Assembly: GCF_022014235.1 (NCBI RefSeq)
Contig: NZ_JAKLTD010000001.1
Span: forward strand, 234,511-298,510
DNA: 64,000 nt
DNA from: Methanothermobacter sp. K4
GTDB taxonomy: Archaea > Methanobacteriota > Methanobacteria > Methanobacteriales > Methanothermobacteraceae
Direction: 5' to 3'
A model generated the notes under the pieces. It did no database searches, was not told where the DNA came from, and saw nothing but the letters and a program-made list of their open reading frames with translations. Shown here one piece after another: positions 1 through 11,296 of the stretch (its first letter is position 1; each line of letters starts with the position of its first letter). The position numbers and the translations under genes are program-made.

Positions 1-411
1 GTCCTGACGGTCCCTTCGAAGTTCCCTTTCAAGGACGTAGTAGAGGACCACCGGGGATACGGTACAGGTGTTGGCTATAACAGCGCCCTCTGGAAGGTGC
101 TGTGTTATGTCCTTGGCTATATCGAAGGTCTTTTTACCGAATGGTGTGAAGAGAACTGCCACCTCTGCCTCGCTGGCTGCCTCAGCATCACTTTCTATTA
201 CGGTTACACCTGCATCCTCAACAACCTTCCAGTGTGCATCATCCAGCATCTCCCTTGCTGGCTCTGCTAGCACAACGTCATGACCTGCCTCTGCAAATTC
301 AATTGCCATCCTGCTTCCGCCGTAGGGTGCCTCACCCCCGTATTTTTCAGGCAAGTTCAGCTGGTCCACATAAAGTTTCTGATTACCCGCGCCATAAACT
401 GCAACTTTCAT
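1..411 (-). CDS. hmdII: Hmd paralog (HmdII-type), 5' part only
   Basis: The first 137 codons are present and the gene runs off the left edge. The product begins MKVAVYGAGNQ, a Rossmann nucleotide-binding start. It contains EAPYGGSRMAIEFAEAGHDV and a later NTCTVSPVVLYY stretch, where Hmd has its iron-binding cysteine. This N-terminus matches the HmdII/HmdIII paralogs rather than the catalytic H2-forming methylenetetrahydromethanopterin dehydrogenase. These paralogs keep the fold but are thought to be non-hydrogenase or regulatory proteins. The start has a good ribosome site (AGGTGAGC) 4 bases upstream. An AT-rich promoter region with direct repeats lies between it and get3. Confidence 0.85.
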   Translation of the reverse strand, partial: MKVAVYGAGNQKLYVDQLNLPEKYGGEAPYGGSRMAIEFAEAGHDVVLAEPAREMLDDAHWKVVEDAGVTVIESDAEAASEAEVAVLFTPFGKKTFDIAKDITQHLPEGAVIANTCTVSPVVLYYVLERELRRDRQD

Positions 412-499
412 AGTGCTCACCTAACGTTAATATATTGTTAAGTAATTTGAAGGAATATTATAAATTTTGGCATTTGATTCTTTAAAAAAAATAAGACCT

Positions 500-545
500 A
501 ATATAACCTTAAAATGAACTTAATGCTTCAATATAACCTTAAAAT
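500..545. repeat. Two 16-bp direct repeats upstream of hmdII
   Basis: AATATAACCTTAAAAT occurs at 500-515 and again, identical, at 530-545, so the period is 30 bp. The pair lies about 90-135 bases upstream of the hmdII start in a 260-base gap with no gene. Spacing of about three helical turns would place both copies on one face of the DNA, so a regulator site is possible, but this is inference. Confidence 0.6.
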
Positions 546-671
546 CTAATAAATCATAGGTTAAAAATTTTATCGGTTTTTAAAGCCTTCAGACAGGTTT
601 TATCTAAAAATAATGGTGTTTGAGGTTAATTACTTTTTAATATTATGAGCCTCAAACATATTATATTCCAA

Positions 672-1694
<1,023 letters not shown>

Positions 1695-1704
1695 TTACCT
1701 TACA

Positions 1705-1732
1705 TTGATTTATATGGTTATATAAAATATAC
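1705..1732. promoter_or_regulatory. Divergent TATA boxes for get3 and nadE
   Basis: The 129-base gap between the two divergent starts carries TATA-like elements in both directions. On the + strand TTATATAAAATATAC is around 1718-1732, about 45-55 bases before nadE. On the - strand CATATAAATC is around 1707-1716, about 60 bases before get3. Positions fit archaeal promoters with short leaders. Confidence 0.5.
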
Positions 1733-1775
1733 CCTACTTACTTTTAACCATTGCTACTGTGGAGAGGGTGGTTTC

Positions 1776-2561
1776 ATGAGACATGTTCCAGGGCTTGGTC
1801 CCCACGTGAGGGAGAGGATAGAGGAGTTCATAAAGGCCAAAGTGGCTGATAGCAGGACAGATGGCGTTGTGATGGGTCTCAGTGGGGGTGTGGACTCTTC
1901 AACTGTCGCCTACCTTGCAGCAGATGCCCTTGGCCCTGAGAGGGTTCTTGGTATAATCATGCCATCTGACACAACACCCCCCGAGGACCTTAAACATGCA
2001 GAACTTGTTGCAGAGGAAACCGGCATAGAATATGAGACCGTGAACATTGAACCCATTCTGGAGTCCTTCGGTGGTATGTGCGGTCACCGGGCCAGCAGAC
2101 TTGCTGTGGCGAACCTCAAGCCAAGGGCAAGGATGATGGTCCTCTACTATCATGCAAACTCCATGAACCGGCTTGTGGCCGGTACCGGTAACCGTACGGA
2201 GCTCCTTGTGGGTTACTTCACCAAATACGGTGATGGGGGAGTCGACATACTTCCAATTGGAGGTCTATACAAGAAACAGGTCCGTATGCTTGCAGAGGAG
2301 CTTGGTGTTCCATCTGAGATAATATCCAAGGCCCCATCAGCCGGCCTCTGGCCCGGCCAGACCGATGAGGAGGAACTGGGGATAAGCTATGATGTCCTGG
2401 ATGAGATCCTCTTTCTGCTGGTTGATAAAAAAATGAGGGTTCCTGAGGCCGCAACTGAACTTGGAGTGCCTGCTGAAGAGGTTAAGAGGATACATTGGAT
2501 GATCCGCGCAGCAGGGCACAAGCTCAGGCCCCCTGAAATAGCCGATCCAGGGGTGATCTGA
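1776..2561 (+). CDS. nadE: NH3-dependent NAD+ synthetase
   Basis: The 261-residue product converts deamido-NAD to NAD using ATP and ammonia. The N-type ATP pyrophosphatase loop SGGVDSS is near residues 36-42. [19 protein letters not shown] and [17 protein letters not shown] are the deamido-NAD and ATP-binding segments. The glutaminase domain of the longer bacterial enzyme is absent, as usual for this family. The reading frame extends to 1692, but the ATG at 1776 has a GAGAGGGTGG ribosome site 5 bases upstream. It starts a run of nadE, cutA and leuS; its stop overlaps the cutA start (TGATG). Confidence 0.93.
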   Translation: MRHVPGLGPHVRERIEEFIKAKVADSRTDGVVMGLSGGVDSSTVAYLAADALGPERVLGIIMPSDTTPPEDLKHAELVAEETGIEYETVNIEPILESFGGMCGHRASRLAVANLKPRARMMVLYYHANSMNRLVAGTGNRTELLVGYFTKYGDGGVDILPIGGLYKKQVRMLAEELGVPSEIISKAPSAGLWPGQTDEEELGISYDVLDEILFLLVDKKMRVPEAATELGVPAEEVKRIHWMIRAAGHKLRPPEIADPGVI

Positions 2562-2878
2562 TGTTCACGCTGATATACATAACGACCTCCGGTCAGGAGG
2601 AATCCGCAAGGATCGGGCGTAGACTTGTTGAGGAGAGACTCGCGGCCTGTGTGAACATCATACCCTCCATAAAATCATTCTACCACTGGGAGGGCTCCCT
2701 TGAGGAGGATGAGGAGTCGGTCCTCATTGTTAAAACAGCCAGTGAATTAACCCAGCAAATAATTAAAAGAGTGAGGGAACTACATAGTTATGATAATCCA
2801 TGCATAATTTCAATTCCCATAACAGGGGGATCCCGTGATTACCTTGAATGGTTAAATAATGAAGTCAAAAAGCCATGA
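2561..2878 (+). CDS. cutA: CutA1 divalent-ion tolerance protein
   Basis: This 105-residue cytosolic protein has the full CutA1 pattern. [27 protein letters not shown] is the first strand-helix unit. [29 protein letters not shown] and [14 protein letters not shown] form the rest of the ferredoxin-like trimer fold. CutA1 binds divalent metal in other organisms, but its physiological role is unsettled. It is translationally coupled to nadE by a one-base stop/start overlap and is followed closely by leuS. Confidence 0.93.
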   Translation: MFTLIYITTSGQEESARIGRRLVEERLAACVNIIPSIKSFYHWEGSLEEDEESVLIVKTASELTQQIIKRVRELHSYDNPCIISIPITGGSRDYLEWLNNEVKKP

Positions 2879-2891
2879 CGGCGGTGATTCA

Positions 2892-5708
2892 GTGGATATT
2901 GAGAGTAAATGGCGCGATAAGTGGAGAGATGCAGGAATATTTCATGCTGACCCCGATGACAGAGAGAAGATCTTCCTGACAGTTGCCTATCCATACCCCA
3001 GTGGTGCCATGCACATAGGACACGGAAGGACCTACACGGTCCCGGATGTCTATGCACGTTTCAAGAGGATGCAGGGATACAACGTCCTCTTTCCCATGGC
3101 CTGGCACGTCACAGGGGCCCCAGTAATAGGGATAGCCAGGAGGATACAGAGAAAGGATCCATGGACCCTCAAGATCTACAGGGAGGTCCACAAGGTACCC
3201 GAGGAGGAACTTGAACGCTTCAGTGACCCTGAATACATCGTTGAATACTTCAGCAGGGAGTACCGTTCTGTGATGGAGGATATGGGTTACTCCATAGACT
3301 GGAGGCGTGAATTCAAAACCACTGACCCCACCTACAGCAGGTTCATACAGTGGCAGATAGGGAAGCTCCGTGACATGGGCCTTGTTAGGAAGGGTGCCCA
3401 TCCAGTGAAGTACTGCCCTGACTGTGAAAACCCGGTCGGTGACCACGACCTCCTGGAGGGGGAGGGTGTGGCCATAAACCAGCTCACACTCCTCAAGTTC
3501 AGAATAGATGATTCCTACCTTGTTGCGGCCACCTTCAGGCCCGAAACCATCTACGGTGCAACCAACCTCTGGTTGAACCCGGAGGAGGAGTACGTGAGGG
3601 TACGGACAGGTGGTGAAGACTGGATAGTAAGCCGTGCCTCCCTTGATAACCTGTCACACCAGAAGCTGGACCTTGAGGTTGAGGGTGATGTGGACCCTGA
3701 GGAACTCATTGGAAGGGAAGTTGAAAACCCTGTGACAGGAAAAATGCACCCCATACTCCCAGCCTCATTTGTTGACCCTGAATATGCCACTGGAGTGGTA
3801 TTCTCTGTACCCGCACATGCGCCTGCAGACTTCATAGCACTTGAGGACCTCAGGAGAAACTCTGAACTGGTTGAGAGGTATGGTCTCAGTGATGTGATTG
3901 AGGGCCTCGAACCCATCAATGTTATCACAGTTGAGGGCTACGGGAGGTTCCCTGCCGCGGAAGTCATCCAGAAATTCGGGGTTGAAAGTCAGGAGGATGA
4001 ACGCCTTGAAGACGCCACAGGGGAACTCTACAAGGTTGAACATGCAAAGGGTGTGATGAGCAGACACATCCCTGTTTACGCTGGAATGAAGGTTTCTGAG
4101 GCCCGTGAGGTCATAGCAGATGAACTGAAATCTGAGGGCCTGGCCGATGAGATGTACGAGTTTGCAGAGCGCCCTGTGATATGCCGCTGCGGTGGAAGGT
4201 GCGTTGTGAGGCTCATGGAGGACCAGTGGTTCATGAAGTACTCTGATGAGGAGTGGAAGGAACTGGCCCACAGGTGCCTCTCTGCCATGAAGATAATACC
4301 CGGGGAGGTACGGTCCAACTTCCAGTACTACATTGACTGGCTGAATGACTGGGCATGTTCAAGGAGGATAGGTCTCGGTACAAGGCTCCCCTGGGACGAT
4401 AGGTGGATAATAGAGCCCCTAACCGATTCAACCATCTACATGGCCTACTACACCATCGCCCATAAACTGAGGGGGATGGACCCTGAGAAACTGGATGATG
4501 AGTTCTTTGATAGCGTCTTCCTTGATGAATCCGGAGAGGGGGCTGAACTCAGGGAGGAATTCAGCTACTGGTACCCCCTTGACTGGAGGTTATCTGCCAA
4601 GGACCTCATAGGTAACCATCTGACATTCCACATATTCCATCACTCCGCCATATTCCCTGAATCCCACTGGCCCCGGGGTGTCGTTGTATTTGGAATGGGC
4701 CTCCTTGAGGGTAACAAGATGTCCTCATCCAAGGGTAACGTGATACTGCTGCGGGATGCAATAGAGAGGCACGGCGCGGATGTTGTGCGCCTGTTCCTCA
4801 TGTCATCTGCAGAGCCCTGGCAGGACTTTGACTGGAGGGAGAATGAGGTTACAGGGACCAGGAGGCGCATCGAGTGGTTCAGGGAATTCGGTGAAAGGGT
4901 CTCTGAGATATGGGAAGGTGAACTGGTCCTCTCAGAGCTTCCTGAATTTGAGCCGGAAAGCTTCGCGGGTAAGTGGATGATCTCTCAGCTCAACCACAGG
5001 ATACGCGAGGCCACAGATGCCCTTGAATCATTCCAGACCCGTAAGGCAGTGCAGGAGGCCCTTTATCTCCTGAAAAAGGATGTGGATCACTACATGGCCC
5101 GTGTTGATGGCCGTGTGGACATGGAGGTTAAAATGGTGCTTGCACATGTTCTGAGCGCCTGGATAAGGCTCATGGCACCATTCACTCCCTACACAGCCGA
5201 GGAGATGTGGGAGAGATATGGTGGTGATGGTTTCGTATCAGAGGCCCCATGGCCCGGCTTCAGGGAGGACGCCATAAGCAGGGAGGTTCAGGTTGCAGAG
5301 GAGATGGTTCAGAACACCGTCAGGGATATTCAGGAGATCATGAAGATACTGGACGCCCGGCCTGAGAGGGTGCACCTGTACACATCACCACCCTGGAAGT
5401 GGGATGTCCTGAGAATAGCATCTGAGGTTGGAAAGCCAGATATGGGTGCTATAATGGGGAGGGTTTCAGCCTCCGGTGTCCACAGCAACATGAAGGAGGT
5501 CTCGGAATTCGTGAGGAGGATCCTCAGGGATGCAGGTAAATCTGAGGTCGTTGAGGTGGATGAGTACAGTGTACTGGTTGATGCCAGTGACTACATAAAA
5601 TCAGAGGTTGGGGCTGATGTGGTGATCCACCGTGATGCGGACTACGACCCTGAAAACAAGGCCAAGAATGCTGTTCCCCTTAAACCCGCAATATACCTTG
5701 AGACATGA
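2892..5708 (+). CDS. leuS: Leucyl-tRNA synthetase, archaeal type
   Basis: A 938-residue class I synthetase of the archaeal/eukaryal LeuRS form. It has the HIGH-type motif ([15 protein letters not shown]) near residue 50, a zinc-finger-like [12 protein letters not shown], a large CP1 editing insertion with [13 protein letters not shown], and the KMSKS-type [12 protein letters not shown] start at 2892 is preferred. It lies 13 bases after the cutA stop, behind GGCGGTGATT, which nearly matches the anti-SD complement. An ATG at 2859 would add 11 residues and overlap cutA by 20 bases but has no such site. Confidence 0.95.
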   Translation: MDIESKWRDKWRDAGIFHADPDDREKIFLTVAYPYPSGAMHIGHGRTYTVPDVYARFKRMQGYNVLFPMAWHVTGAPVIGIARRIQRKDPWTLKIYREVHKVPEEELERFSDPEYIVEYFSREYRSVMEDMGYSIDWRREFKTTDPTYSRFIQWQIGKLRDMGLVRKGAHPVKYCPDCENPVGDHDLLEGEGVAINQLTLLKFRIDDSYLVAATFRPETIYGATNLWLNPEEEYVRVRTGGEDWIVSRASLDNLSHQKLDLEVEGDVDPEELIGREVENPVTGKMHPILPASFVDPEYATGVVFSVPAHAPADFIALEDLRRNSELVERYGLSDVIEGLEPINVITVEGYGRFPAAEVIQKFGVESQEDERLEDATGELYKVEHAKGVMSRHIPVYAGMKVSEAREVIADELKSEGLADEMYEFAERPVICRCGGRCVVRLMEDQWFMKYSDEEWKELAHRCLSAMKIIPGEVRSNFQYYIDWLNDWACSRRIGLGTRLPWDDRWIIEPLTDSTIYMAYYTIAHKLRGMDPEKLDDEFFDSVFLDESGEGAELREEFSYWYPLDWRLSAKDLIGNHLTFHIFHHSAIFPESHWPRGVVVFGMGLLEGNKMSSSKGNVILLRDAIERHGADVVRLFLMSSAEPWQDFDWRENEVTGTRRRIEWFREFGERVSEIWEGELVLSELPEFEPESFAGKWMISQLNHRIREATDALESFQTRKAVQEALYLLKKDVDHYMARVDGRVDMEVKMVLAHVLSAWIRLMAPFTPYTAEEMWERYGGDGFVSEAPWPGFREDAISREVQVAEEMVQNTVRDIQEIMKILDARPERVHLYTSPPWKWDVLRIASEVGKPDMGAIMGRVSASGVHSNMKEVSEFVRRILRDAGKSEVVEVDEYSVLVDASDYIKSEVGADVVIHRDADYDPENKAKNAVPLKPAIYLET

Positions 5709-5726
5709 GGTTAAAGGGGACATTAA

Positions 5727-5733
5727 TTTTTTT
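5727..5733 (+). terminator. T-run terminator after leuS
   Basis: Seven consecutive T residues lie 19 bases after the leuS stop, followed by more T-rich sequence. This is the usual archaeal intrinsic termination signal. The facing fumarylacetoacetase-like gene has its own short T-run on the other strand near 5763-5768. Confidence 0.5.
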
Positions 5734-5818
5734 ATTTATCCGTGTCTGACCCTTCTTTATTGAAAAAATAATATAATGGCTTGGGGATTATAACGCTTAT
5801 TTTATCAGATGCTGGCTT

Positions 5819-6592
5819 TCACTGGATGTTATCTGAAGATTCAACCCTGTTTTCAAGTGTTCCCACGCCCTCAACGGTGGCCCTTACGGTGTCTCCTGGT
5901 TTCATCTCTCCGACACCGGGTGGTGTGCCGGTCGCAATGACATCACCAGGCTCCAGTGTCATGATCTCTGATATGAATTCAACCAGTTCCTGCACGGTGA
6001 ATATCATGTTGGATGTGCTGGATGACTGCCTGAGTACTCCATTGAGTTCAAGGGATATATCAAGGTTGCTGGGTTTGATATCAGTTTCTATGAATGGCCC
6101 TATGGGGCAGAAGGTGTCAAAGCTCTTTGCACGCGTCCACTGTCCATCACGCCTCTGGAGGTCCCTTGCAGTTACATCATTGAGTACCGTGTAGCCTGCT
6201 ATGAATTCATCCGCCTCCCCTGCATCAACGCACCTCGCTCTTTCTGATATAACCGCTGCAAGTTCAACCTCATGGTCAACCTCCGAGGACATTGCAGGGT
6301 ATACTATTGTATCACCATGACCTATGACCGCCGTTGGTGGCTTGAGGAATATGACCGGTTCATCAGGGATGTCCATTCCGAGTTCAGCTGCGTGGTCCCT
6401 GTAGTTGAGACCCACACATATAACCTTGGAGGGTGAAACTGGGGGGAGGATCCTCACATCCCCCATATGATGTTCTGAGATAACCTCTGGATCCTCAAGG
6501 AGGTAGTGGTCACTTTCAACCTGAAATACCCTTTCTCCATCTGTAAAACCATAGAGAACCCTTCCGTTATCTGAAAAGCGGAGGAACTTCAT
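5819..6592 (-). CDS. Fumarylacetoacetate hydrolase-family protein
   Basis: The 257-residue product carries the FAH catalytic core. KVICVGLNYRDHAAELGM and PDEPVIFLKPPTAVIGHGDTIVYP are followed by the metal-binding VDHEVELAAVI, with GYTVLNDVTARDLQR, FCPIGPFI and the terminal GDVIATGTPPGVG. This family includes acylpyruvate hydrolases, oxaloacetate decarboxylases and hydroxyheptadienedioate isomerases, and the substrate here cannot be told from sequence. It sits 9 bases after hisG with its own GAGGTGTATC ribosome site, so the two are probably co-transcribed. Confidence 0.88.
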   Translation of the reverse strand: MKFLRFSDNGRVLYGFTDGERVFQVESDHYLLEDPEVISEHHMGDVRILPPVSPSKVICVGLNYRDHAAELGMDIPDEPVIFLKPPTAVIGHGDTIVYPAMSSEVDHEVELAAVISERARCVDAGEADEFIAGYTVLNDVTARDLQRRDGQWTRAKSFDTFCPIGPFIETDIKPSNLDISLELNGVLRQSSSTSNMIFTVQELVEFISEIMTLEPGDVIATGTPPGVGEMKPGDTVRATVEGVGTLENRVESSDNIQ

Positions 6593-6601
6593 TGATACAC
6601 C

Positions 6602-7465
6602 TCATGGGATTATCCTCTCAATTGGCACAACCAGTATATCCCTTGCCCCCACGGCCTTGAGCCTGTTCACCAGGTTGAAGACCTCCTTCTCATCCACAAC
6701 CGCATGGACAGCCACAACACCATTATCAGATAGTACCTCCGAGACCGTGGGTCCTGTCATGCCTGGCATGAGTGCCCTCACACGATCAAGGTTTTTCCGG
6801 TCTATGTTCAGCATGACGAGCCTGCGGCCCTCTGCATCTATAACTCCCCGTATCCCTGTTCTGAGTTCCTCTATCAGCTGTCCCTTGCGTCTGTAACTTT
6901 CAGGGTTTGCTATGAGTTTCACTGAACTCTCAAGAAGTGTGTCAATGACCTTCAGGTGGTTCATCCTGAGTGTGGTGCCGGTGCTGCTGAGATCGGTTAT
7001 GAGGTCCGCCACGCCGATGAATGGCGCTATCTCTGTGGAACCTGTGAGTTCAACTATCTCGGCCCCTATGTTCCTTTTCCTGACGTAGTCCTCTGTTATC
7101 CTGGGAAATTCTGTTGCTATAACCGCACCGTCAGGTATGTCCTCTGGTTTCTCGATGGAGGAGTCCTCGGGGGCTGCCAGTACCAGGCTGGCCCTCCCAT
7201 AGTTGAGGTCCTCAAGGATTTCAACCTCACTGCCCCTCTCCACTATGAGGTCGTACCCTGTGATACCAAGGTCGGCCGCCCCATCTGCAACGAATTCGGG
7301 TATATCGGCTGCCCTGCTGAACATGACATCGATCTGGGGGTGCTGTGTCTTTGAAAATAGCTTTCTGTTAATTGTATCCTTCAGCCCCACGCCTGCGTTT
7401 TCGAGTAGCCTTATTGCAGGTTCGCTTATCCTTCCCTTTGAGGGAACCGCTATTCTTATCTTCAT
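6602..7465 (-). CDS. hisG: ATP phosphoribosyltransferase, long form
   Basis: This is the first enzyme of histidine synthesis, joining ATP and PRPP. At 287 residues it is the long HisG_L form. The N-terminal two-lobed catalytic part has KIRIAVPSKGRISEPAIRLLENAG and the PRPP-binding DLSSTGTTLRMNHLKVI. The C-terminal ACT-like regulatory domain (about residues 210-287) includes MPGMTGPTVSEVL and would bind histidine. Ribosome site GAGGGATTGA precedes the ATG. hisB lies elsewhere in the window (43.5 kb), so histidine genes are scattered. Confidence 0.95.
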   Translation of the reverse strand: MKIRIAVPSKGRISEPAIRLLENAGVGLKDTINRKLFSKTQHPQIDVMFSRAADIPEFVADGAADLGITGYDLIVERGSEVEILEDLNYGRASLVLAAPEDSSIEKPEDIPDGAVIATEFPRITEDYVRKRNIGAEIVELTGSTEIAPFIGVADLITDLSSTGTTLRMNHLKVIDTLLESSVKLIANPESYRRKGQLIEELRTGIRGVIDAEGRRLVMLNIDRKNLDRVRALMPGMTGPTVSEVLSDNGVVAVHAVVDEKEVFNLVNRLKAVGARDILVVPIERIIP

Positions 7466-7586
7466 TCAATCCCTCGATGACTCAAATATTTATTGTGAAT
7501 GCTGTACAATGCATCTCATCTGCAGAATCACATCACTTATATCTCTTTTTAAGGAACCTATATAATAGCTTTAGATTCATCCCAGG

Positions 7587-7613
7587 TTATAAGTTAAAAC
7601 TTATAAGTTATAA
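7587..7613. promoter_or_regulatory. 20-bp palindrome copy 1, promoter of dadD
   Basis: TTATAAGTTAAAACTTATAA at 7587-7606 differs at one base from a perfect palindrome, TTATAAGTTATAACTTATAA, that is found intact upstream of parA. A further half-site (GTTATAA) follows to 7613. A TATA box (CTATATAATAGC, about 7557-7568) would place the transcription start inside the palindrome, and the dadD ribosome site begins immediately after it. Occupancy could block initiation. The binding protein is unknown. Confidence 0.6.
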
Positions 7614-7622
7614 GGTGATCCG

Positions 7623-8912
7623 ATGGAGAATGAGAGCATACTGATACATGGCGCCCAGGTCCTTGACGCAGCAGGCCCTCGCAGGGGATCGGTTCTGGTG
7701 GAGGGTAACATCATAGAGGAGGTTTCAGACACCCTGAGTCCCGGTGACGCTGACACCGTCATTGATGGCCACGGAAAACTCCTCATCCCTGGTCTTGTGA
7801 ATACACACACCCACCTCTCAATGACACTGTTCAGGGGAATGGCAGATGACCTCCCCCTTGACAGGTGGCTGAATGACCACATATGGCCAGCCGAGGCCCA
7901 CCTCAACGGGGAGTACTGCCATGCAGGGGCCCTCCTTGGATGCGTGGAGATGATAAGGTCAGGTACAACAACCTTCAATGACATGTACTTCTACATGGAC
8001 GACGTGGCCCGTGCAGTGGATGAGGCTGGACTGAGATGCGTTCTAAGTCACGGGATGATAGACCTGGGGGATGATGATAAAAGGCGGGCTGAAATCAGAG
8101 AGAGCCTCAGGATAATCCGTGAATGTCATGGAATGGCAGATGGACGCATAAAGGTTGCCCTTGGACCCCACAGCCCCTACACCTGTTCAGAGGAACTCCT
8201 CCGGGAAACTGCCCGCCTGGCAGCTGAACACGGTGTTGGTATCCACATCCATGTATCTGAAACAGAGGATGAGGTCAGGGAGGTTTTAGAGGCGCATGGA
8301 ATGTCCCCTGTTGAGTACCTGGATGCAACAGGCGTCCTTGGTCCGGGGACCGTGGCAGCCCACTGCGTCTGGTTGAAGGAAAATGAAATGGAAATCCTCT
8401 CAGAGAGAATGGTGAAGGTCTCACACAACCCCTCAAGCAATATGAAACTGGCATCAGGCATCTCACCTCTACCTGAACTCATGGGGAGGGGTGTTAAAGT
8501 CTCCATCGGGACAGACGGGGCCGCCTCAAACAATAACCTGGATATGTTTGGGGAGATGAAGACCGCCTCGCTGCTCCAGAAGGTCAGCCTCCACGACCCA
8601 ACAGCACTCCCTGCAATGGATGTGTTCCGGATGGCAACAGTGAATGGTGCTGAGGCCCTGGGATTTAATTCTGGCCTCATAGAGGAAGGTAGACTGGCGG
8701 ATATTGTGGTTTTAAACACCCGCAGGCCCCACCTCACACCCTGGAGGAACCCTGCCTCACACCTTGTCTATTCTGCCAGTGGCGCGGATGTTGATACTGT
8801 GATATGTGATGGAAGGATTCTGCTACTTGAGGGTGAACTGAAGGTGCTGGATGAGGAATACGTCATGGAACTTGCACAGGGTGCTGCAGAGGAGCTCACC
8901 TCAAAACAGTAG
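7623..8912 (+). CDS. dadD: 5'-deoxyadenosine / methylthioadenosine deaminase
   Basis: A 429-residue amidohydrolase of the MTA/SAH deaminase group. Zinc ligands are seen in NTHTHLSM (H62, H64), in HIHVSETEDE, and in SIGTDGAASNNNLD near the C-terminus; HSPYTCS and HCVW are also typical. In methanogens this branch is known as DadD, which deaminates 5'-deoxyadenosine, the by-product of radical SAM enzymes, as well as SAH and MTA. That assignment rests on family knowledge. The start has an AAGGTGAT ribosome site. The palindromic promoter element suggests control. Confidence 0.88.
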   Translation: MENESILIHGAQVLDAAGPRRGSVLVEGNIIEEVSDTLSPGDADTVIDGHGKLLIPGLVNTHTHLSMTLFRGMADDLPLDRWLNDHIWPAEAHLNGEYCHAGALLGCVEMIRSGTTTFNDMYFYMDDVARAVDEAGLRCVLSHGMIDLGDDDKRRAEIRESLRIIRECHGMADGRIKVALGPHSPYTCSEELLRETARLAAEHGVGIHIHVSETEDEVREVLEAHGMSPVEYLDATGVLGPGTVAAHCVWLKENEMEILSERMVKVSHNPSSNMKLASGISPLPELMGRGVKVSIGTDGAASNNNLDMFGEMKTASLLQKVSLHDPTALPAMDVFRMATVNGAEALGFNSGLIEEGRLADIVVLNTRRPHLTPWRNPASHLVYSASGADVDTVICDGRILLLEGELKVLDEEYVMELAQGAAEELTSKQ

Positions 8913-8922
8913 GTGTGGGAAG

Positions 8923-9594
8923 ATGATCGCACTATTCGACATCGACAAAACCCTCATACACCGCTCAGAGGTCCATGAGGAGGCATTCAGATATGCTTTC
9001 AGGGAGGTCTACGGTGTTGATGCCGCCGTTGACCTCATAGATTACCACGGAAAAACAGACCCTGCAATAGCCAGGGAGGTCCTCAGCCTCCTGGGCCTGG
9101 AATCAGGGGATATAGAGGAAGGAATGGATGACTTCCTCCATGAACTTGTAGCTTATGTGGGGGAAAATATCCAGTACGATGATATCCGCCTTATAGATGG
9201 TGTTATGGGGTTCCTTGAGGCCCTCAGATCCATCGATGCCTTCATGGGAATTGTCACAGGAAACCTTGAGGACATAGCCCTTATGAAGCTCGAGAGGGCG
9301 GGTATTGCAGGTTACTTCTCATTCGGGGGCTTTGGGAGTGACAGCCCCATAAGGGAGGAGCTCACAGAAATCGCGGTTAAAAGGGGGCTTGAGGTGGGTG
9401 CCCCCGGAAGAATCGTCCTCTTTGGTGACACACCCCACGATATGATGGCCGGGGCCCATGTGGGTGCCCTTAAGATTGGAATAGCAGCCGGAAGGTACGG
9501 GGAGGCAGAGCTCAGATGGGCTGGGGCTGATTATGTATTCAGGGACTACCGCAGCCCTGAGATAATGAGTATAGTGACTTCTGAGCAGTTTTAA
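8923..9594 (+). CDS. HAD-family phosphatase
   Basis: A 223-residue HAD hydrolase. Motif I is FDIDKTLI (nucleophile D6, acid D8), motif II is GIVTGN, and motif III/IV is VLFGDTPHDMMAGAHVG. A helical cap follows motif I, as in phosphoglycolate phosphatase and beta-phosphoglucomutase relatives. The substrate is not evident. A longer reading frame starts at 8851 inside dadD, but the ATG at 8923 has AGGTGTGGGA before it and starts right at the motif I strand. It lies 10 bases after dadD, so the pair forms an operon, perhaps for nucleoside by-product salvage. Confidence 0.85.
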   Translation: MIALFDIDKTLIHRSEVHEEAFRYAFREVYGVDAAVDLIDYHGKTDPAIAREVLSLLGLESGDIEEGMDDFLHELVAYVGENIQYDDIRLIDGVMGFLEALRSIDAFMGIVTGNLEDIALMKLERAGIAGYFSFGGFGSDSPIREELTEIAVKRGLEVGAPGRIVLFGDTPHDMMAGAHVGALKIGIAAGRYGEAELRWAGADYVFRDYRSPEIMSIVTSEQF

Positions 9595-9603
9595 CTTACC
9601 TGA

Positions 9604-11247
9604 TTATCTCTTTATGAACCGCGGCTCTCCCTTCCTGTTGAGTAATATGCTCCTTTTCCATTCCGGGCGTGTTTCAGGGAAATCCTCCCTGTAGTGGGAT
9701 CCCCTGCTCTCCTCCCGTATAAGAGCTGAGTGGGTCACCAGTGATGCTGTTATGAGCATGTTCTCAATTTCGAGGGCCTCCAGGAGGTTGCTGTTAAATC
9801 CTCCTCTTTCAGGGACATCCAGGTCCCCCAGTTTATCCATCAGCGTGGAAATCCTGGACATTGCAGATTCAAGTGACTTCCGGCTCCTCACAATTGCAAC
9901 ATCACTCCACATCGCCTCATGGAGTTCATCCCTTATCTCAGCTGGCCTTATAGATCCATCGCGGACCATACCCTTAATCCGCTGTTCCTCATCCTCAATG
10001 AGTGACCTGACCTGTCCCATGGATGAATTCATGGCGTTTTTTGCAGCCGATATACCAGCCCTCCTTCCGAATACCTGTGTATCTGCCAGGGCATTTCCTC
10101 CGAGCCTGTTGGCACCATGAACACCACCTGCAACCTCTCCTGCTGCGAAGAGGTTCCTGAGGCTGGTCCTGCCCCACTCATCTATCCTGACACCCCCCAT
10201 GAAGTGGTGTGCTGTGGGTGCAACCTCCATTGGCTCGGACCTTATATCCACGCCCACATCCAGGAACTGGAGTAGCATGGTCTCAAGTTTCTCCTCTATA
10301 ACCTCAGCCGGGAGGTGGCTCACATCAAGGTAGACACCGCCGTTCTCTGTCCCCCGACCCTCCATTATCTCGGTGTATATGGCCCTTGCAACCACGTCCC
10401 TTGTTGCAAGTTCGCCACGGGGGTCATAGCGGCCCATGAACCGTTCACCCTCACTGTTGAGGAGTATGCCGCCCTCGCCCCTAACGGCCTCAGTTACAAG
10501 GACCCCCCTTCGTGACTCGGGGTATACCATGCCGGTGGGGTGGAACTGGACCTGTTCCATGTCTATGAGGTCAGCCCCTGCCTTCCAGGCGATTGCAAAG
10601 CCATCACCACCCTTCTGCATGGTGTTGGACGTCACCGGGTATATGTGGCCTGCCCCCCCTGATGCAAGTATGGTGGAGGATGTCCTGAAGGCCACAGGCT
10701 CCGAATTCCTGATGGATACGCCCATGGCGCCAAGGACACTGCCATCCTCAACAAGGAGCGATGTTATCATAACCTCATCGATGGTCTCTATATCCCTCCT
10801 TATAACCTCCTCCTTGAGGGCCGTGATCATCTCATGGCCTGTCCTGTCCCCATGGTAGCATGTCCTCCTGTAGGTCTGGCCGCCGAAGGGTCTCTGATCC
10901 AGGAGGCCTGACTCCTGGCGGTCAAAGAGTGCACCATATTCTTCAAGGTCCCTCAGCCTGTCAGGAGCCTCGTCCACCAGTATACGGACAAGTCTGGGGT
11001 CGTTGATGAATCCCCCGCCCCTCATTGTATCCTCAAAGTGGACATCGGGAGTGTCATCCGGATCAACGCATGCGAATGCAGCGTTGTATCCACCTTCAGC
11101 CATTCCTGTGCATCCTGATTTGAATGATAATCCCTTTGAAACTATGATTGGTGTCAGTTTGTGTTCAGAAACCTCAATTGCTGCCCTGCAGCCGGCTCCG
11201 CCTGAGCCTATTATGAGAACATCGCATTCATAAAGCTCGCTTTCCAT
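9604..11247 (-). CDS. tfrA: Thiol:fumarate reductase subunit A-like flavoprotein
   Basis: A 547-residue FAD enzyme of the fumarate reductase/succinate dehydrogenase flavoprotein family. It has the dinucleotide fold DVLIIGSGGAGCRAAIE, QTYRRTCYHGDRTGHEM, QFHPTGMVYPESRRGVLVTE with the catalytic-domain arginine, and LFAAGEVAGGVHGANRLGGN. In Methanothermobacter, TfrA works with TfrB to reduce fumarate with coenzymes M and B, giving succinate and the heterodisulfide. tfrB is known to be unlinked, and none is seen here. An ATG 18 bases upstream is possible. The one used starts near the transcription start predicted from the TATA at about 11270-11278. Confidence 0.88.
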   Translation of the reverse strand: MESELYECDVLIIGSGGAGCRAAIEVSEHKLTPIIVSKGLSFKSGCTGMAEGGYNAAFACVDPDDTPDVHFEDTMRGGGFINDPRLVRILVDEAPDRLRDLEEYGALFDRQESGLLDQRPFGGQTYRRTCYHGDRTGHEMITALKEEVIRRDIETIDEVMITSLLVEDGSVLGAMGVSIRNSEPVAFRTSSTILASGGAGHIYPVTSNTMQKGGDGFAIAWKAGADLIDMEQVQFHPTGMVYPESRRGVLVTEAVRGEGGILLNSEGERFMGRYDPRGELATRDVVARAIYTEIMEGRGTENGGVYLDVSHLPAEVIEEKLETMLLQFLDVGVDIRSEPMEVAPTAHHFMGGVRIDEWGRTSLRNLFAAGEVAGGVHGANRLGGNALADTQVFGRRAGISAAKNAMNSSMGQVRSLIEDEEQRIKGMVRDGSIRPAEIRDELHEAMWSDVAIVRSRKSLESAMSRISTLMDKLGDLDVPERGGFNSNLLEALEIENMLITASLVTHSALIREESRGSHYREDFPETRPEWKRSILLNRKGEPRFIKR

Positions 11248-11296
11248 GGAGATTATTTTCAACATTCATTATTATAAGGTTTGGCAGTCAATATGT

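Noticed and set aside
7503..7508. TGTACA upstream of hisG as a second TrpY box
   Set aside because: A single 6-base match is expected by chance in this much sequence, and there is no paired or palindromic context as at trpB2.
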